Assembly: GCA_029012165.1 (NCBI GenBank)
Contig: JAQXLO010000244.1
Span: 1-7,524 of the forward strand
Reading direction: 5' to 3'
Length of the DNA stretch: 7,524 nt
Source: Oscillospiraceae bacterium
GTDB taxonomy: Bacteria > Bacillota > Clostridia > Oscillospirales > Acutalibacteraceae
Shown in pieces: positions 5,343 through 7,524 of this stretch. The notes beneath the pieces were generated by a model. It was given only the letters and a program-made list of their open reading frames with translations. It searched no databases and was not told where the DNA came from. Numbering within the stretch: position 1 is the first letter of the stretch; every line of letters starts with the position of its first letter. The translations under genes and the position numbers were made by a program.

Positions 5343-6317
5343 TCAAAGTGCAATGTAGCTGCGGATGTACACGCTCAGCAGCTTATTGTAGTCCGCCACA
5401 TGGAACAGGGAACCGTCCTTGGCTTGAAATACGGTGATATCCTCCGCTTCGCTGTCCGCCTTGCCGCAGTCCCGGGTGAAGGCGACCTTGGCTTCCCCTG
5501 TTTCCACATCCACGGCAAGAACCTCCTTGATCTTGGAGTCTTTTCGGTCAGCGGACAGAAACAGCACGCCCTGATAAAATTCGCCGCCCTGAATGCGATC
5601 CAGTTCGGAAAGACCGGTAATGTCGATCTCGCGCACGTGCGCCATGGTGGCGTCGATCTTGAACTCGTGCAGGGTCTGGGCATGATCCCACGCACAGCAG
5701 TACAGAAGCCCCGTCTGGGGATTGACCGCTACCCACGCAACACTGCCGTCCGGGAACCATGTTCTCGGCAGCTCGAAGCTGGTCTCATACTCCAAAGAGT
5801 CCGCATTGAACACCGCAATGCAGGGCAGAGCCTTGTTGTCCGTGGATTCCATGCCTGCGTACAGCTTGCCGTCGTAGTAGCTGATGCCGCCGATATGGTC
5901 GTAGCCCTTCTTGATGAGATCCCAGTCCACCGGGAACACCTTTTTCTTGACCTGCTTCATGGTGTCGATCTCGTACTTCGCCAGCGCCGTGTACTTGGCA
6001 AAGCTGATGGCGCCGGAGGTGTAGTAGTATTTGCCGTCATTCGTCAGACCCTGTCCTGCATAGCTTGCGTCCAAAAGGGTCAAAATATCCTCGTGTACCA
6101 AAAGACTGGTGTCCGTGCTGCCCGCAGCGGGATCGACGGCGACGGTCAGGAAAAGCACCAGCGCCATAAACATACTCGGTGTCTTTTTCAAGAAATCGCC
6201 GACCTTGGACAAAACGGGCTTGATCTTTTTCAACAGGTCGCCCCAATCCACCTTGCCCAGCAGATCCTTGAGCTTGCCGAACAGCTCGCCGAAATCAATG
6301 TTTTTCAGAAAATCCAT
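5343..6317 (-). CDS. Membrane-anchored protein with a probable beta-propeller domain, function unknown
   Basis: I do not recognise a named family for this 324-residue protein. Residues 7-45 form an amphipathic stretch with an internal 16-residue repeat: I7-D-F-G-E-L-F-G-K-L-K-D-L-L-G-K22, then V23-D-W-G-D-L-L-K-K-I-K-P-V-L-S-K38, then a partial third copy V39-GDFLKK. A short hydrophobic segment (about 49-61) then acts as a signal anchor or late signal peptide, with a possible cleavage site around PAAG (63-66). The rest (about 70-324) alternates short strands and turns such as NDGKYYYTSG, YYDGKLYAG and QTGLLYCCAW, typical of WD/YncE-like or SMP-30-like propeller blades facing outside. The start at 6317 is supported by a GGAGGA site 7 nt upstream (6325-6330). 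The upstream gene is a sugar symporter, 16 bp away, so a role at the same membrane is plausible. No catalytic motif is visible. Confidence 0.8.
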   Translation of the reverse strand: MDFLKNIDFGELFGKLKDLLGKVDWGDLLKKIKPVLSKVGDFLKKTPSMFMALVLFLTVAVDPAAGSTDTSLLVHEDILTLLDASYAGQGLTNDGKYYYTSGAISFAKYTALAKYEIDTMKQVKKKVFPVDWDLIKKGYDHIGGISYYDGKLYAGMESTDNKALPCIAVFNADSLEYETSFELPRTWFPDGSVAWVAVNPQTGLLYCCAWDHAQTLHEFKIDATMAHVREIDITGLSELDRIQGGEFYQGVLFLSADRKDSKIKEVLAVDVETGEAKVAFTRDCGKADSEAEDITVFQAKDGSLFHVADYNKLLSVYIRSYIAL

Positions 6318-6324
6318 TCTATTG

Positions 6325-6330
6325 TCCTCC
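6325..6330 (-). promoter_or_regulatory. Ribosome binding site fixing the start of the propeller protein
   Basis: GGAGGA on the minus strand lies 7 nt before the ATG at 6317. It supports the long N-terminus with the amphipathic repeat. The internal methionines at residues 49 and 51 would give a more ordinary signal peptide but are not the chosen start. Confidence 0.8.
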
Positions 6331-6333
6331 TGT

Positions 6334-7524
6334 TTATTCTACTTCCGCAGAAGCAATTTCCGCATTTTGTTTCGTACCTTGCCCGATCCACATATCTTCC
6401 CACTTCTGCCCGGCAATGCGCTCGCACGTCTTTTTCTGCTCGTCCGTCAGCTCGACACACCCCTTTTCCTTGCGCTCGGCGATGGCGGCACGGATCATCT
6501 CGTGATCCGCTTTGGTCATGGTAAAGCCCCGCAAAAACAGCAGGGACGCCACAACGCAGAGAATCGGGATCACCGCCACGCAGATGCGCACACCGGCAAC
6601 GGCTGCATCACTTTGGGGGTAGAAGGTGTTGTGCGCCGCTTCGTAGACCTTGACGGAATCGCCCGTGACCAGCCCGAACAGCTGCAAGATCGCACCCACA
6701 AACGCCGCCATCACGCCGCTGACACTCTTTTTGATGAGCGTGCTGAAGGTGGAGATCACGCCCTCCCGGCGGCGGCCGGTGATCATCTCGTCCACATCGG
6801 TCGTGTCCGGAAAGATGTTGTTCGTCACAAAGCCGATGCCGGAAAAGCCGATGGGATACAGCACCATGCTCAGGAACATCAGCCCCGTCCACAAAGCGGA
6901 CATCACCGGGTTGTCACTCGAGCGGGCGATCAGCCCGATGGCAAGACCGGCAATCATCAGGGGCGTAGTGATGGTGCCGCAGCGTTTCTTGCCGAACTTC
7001 ATGGTGATGGCGTAGTTAAACGGAAACGCCGACGCCTCCGCCACACCGGCAACGGTCTCGAAGAGGTTGTACATACTGTTTTTATGCACGACATATTTGA
7101 TGAAGTAGTACTTGGTATTGCGGTAAAAGCCCGTTGCCATCATGTAAAACAGGCTGATGGCAAAATACTGGCGAAAGGCACGGTTGCGGAACACCTGACG
7201 GTATTCGTTGAGAATATACCGTCCGTCAAAGGGCGGGTTCTGCATTTGCAAAGAGCTTTTCTCCCGAACGCTCGCAAAGGTGATGAATGCGGACAGCGCA
7301 TAGAACACCGCCAGAACAATGCCCACGACAACGAACTTGCCTCTCGAATCGGACGAGAGCGAGTCCATGTTGGAAAAGCCGAAGATGCAGGCGACCCGCA
7401 AAAACGACGGCACCATGCCCGCCGAATTCATCAGGTAGCCGACGGAATTGTACTGCGTGCGCAAAGCATACTCCGGCGCCAGCTCGGGAAGCATGGCCGT
7501 ATGGGGAACGATCATGATCGTGTA
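6334..7524 (-). CDS. GPH-family sugar:cation symporter (MFS fold), 5' part outside the window
   Basis: The frame runs open to the right edge, so the start lies beyond it; 396 residues are visible. The visible part begins YTIMIVPHTAMLPELAPEY, matching the loop in MelB-like glycoside-pentoside-hexuronide:cation symporters where a 'P-x-x-A-L/M-L-P-E-L' sequence precedes an Arg. The first methionine in view (codon at 7515) is internal. Given usual GPH lengths, roughly the first 100 residues and two to three helices are missing. Hydrophobic helices lie at about 63-84, 121-138, 150-172, 184-200, 207-235, 266-290 and 313-332. The segment D243-VDEMITGRRREGV around residue 250 is the conserved cytoplasmic loop between helices. 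A charged C-terminal tail of about 60 residues follows. The substrate (a glycoside or hexuronide, with Na+ or H+) is unknown. It is the first gene visible in the operon. Confidence 0.88.
   Translation of the reverse strand, partial: YTIMIVPHTAMLPELAPEYALRTQYNSVGYLMNSAGMVPSFLRVACIFGFSNMDSLSSDSRGKFVVVGIVLAVFYALSAFITFASVREKSSLQMQNPPFDGRYILNEYRQVFRNRAFRQYFAISLFYMMATGFYRNTKYYFIKYVVHKNSMYNLFETVAGVAEASAFPFNYAITMKFGKKRCGTITTPLMIAGLAIGLIARSSDNPVMSALWTGLMFLSMVLYPIGFSGIGFVTNNIFPDTTDVDEMITGRRREGVISTFSTLIKKSVSGVMAAFVGAILQLFGLVTGDSVKVYEAAHNTFYPQSDAAVAGVRICVAVIPILCVVASLLFLRGFTMTKADHEMIRAAIAERKEKGCVELTDEQKKTCERIAGQKWEDMWIGQGTKQNAEIASAEVE

Noticed and set aside
5052..6524. 490-codon open frame on the plus strand
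   Set aside because: It lies antisense across the ybaK-type gene, the propeller gene and part of the symporter, which all have family features or ribosome binding sites. Its translation is low-complexity and matches nothing I recognise; such frames arise from GC-biased codon use.

Overview
The window reads as chromosomal DNA of a moderately GC-rich member of the Clostridia (Firmicutes), most likely an Oscillospirales/Ruminococcaceae-type gut bacterium. The reasons are: strong GGAGG-type ribosome binding sites, a perfect sigma-A promoter, CCA-encoding tRNA genes, an elongator tRNA-Met close to the Bacillus form, a Firmicutes-style lipoprotein with His/Cys repeats, and Firmicutes-like HflX and GalE. 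This placement is inferred by eye; no database search was done.

Layout. Positions 1-165 hold a gene-free cluster of six perfect or near-perfect stem-loops. Positions 228-1343 (minus) encode a lipoprotein with seven H-x6-C-x5-C-x2-C repeats. A hairpin terminator (1370-1404, works on either strand) separates it from a two-tRNA operon on the minus strand (tRNA-Met 1485-1561, then tRNA-Glu 1404-1478). That operon has a consensus promoter, TTGACA-17-TATAAT, with an A/T-rich upstream element. A divergent control region (about 1590-1820) leads on the plus strand to a secreted NodB-type polysaccharide deacetylase (1821-2573).

From 2574 to the right edge, five minus-strand genes lie in one tight block with gaps of 16, 9, 12 and 3 bp. 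In transcription order they are: a GPH-family sugar/cation symporter (cut by the window edge), a membrane-anchored protein that is probably a beta-propeller, a YbaK-type aminoacyl-tRNA deacylase, UDP-glucose 4-epimerase (galE) and the ribosome-rescue GTPase hflX. The operon's promoter lies outside the window. The hflX and deacetylase genes converge with their stop codons directly abutting.

Functionally the operon mixes carbohydrate uptake and UDP-sugar interconversion (symporter, GalE) with translation quality control (YbaK, HflX). The two exported proteins on the left are both rich in cysteine. I see no mobile element, CRISPR array, phage gene or defence island. The parts least explained by known families are the hairpin cluster, the His/Cys-repeat lipoprotein, the inverted repeat spanning the deacetylase promoter, and the propeller protein with its repeated amphipathic N-terminus.
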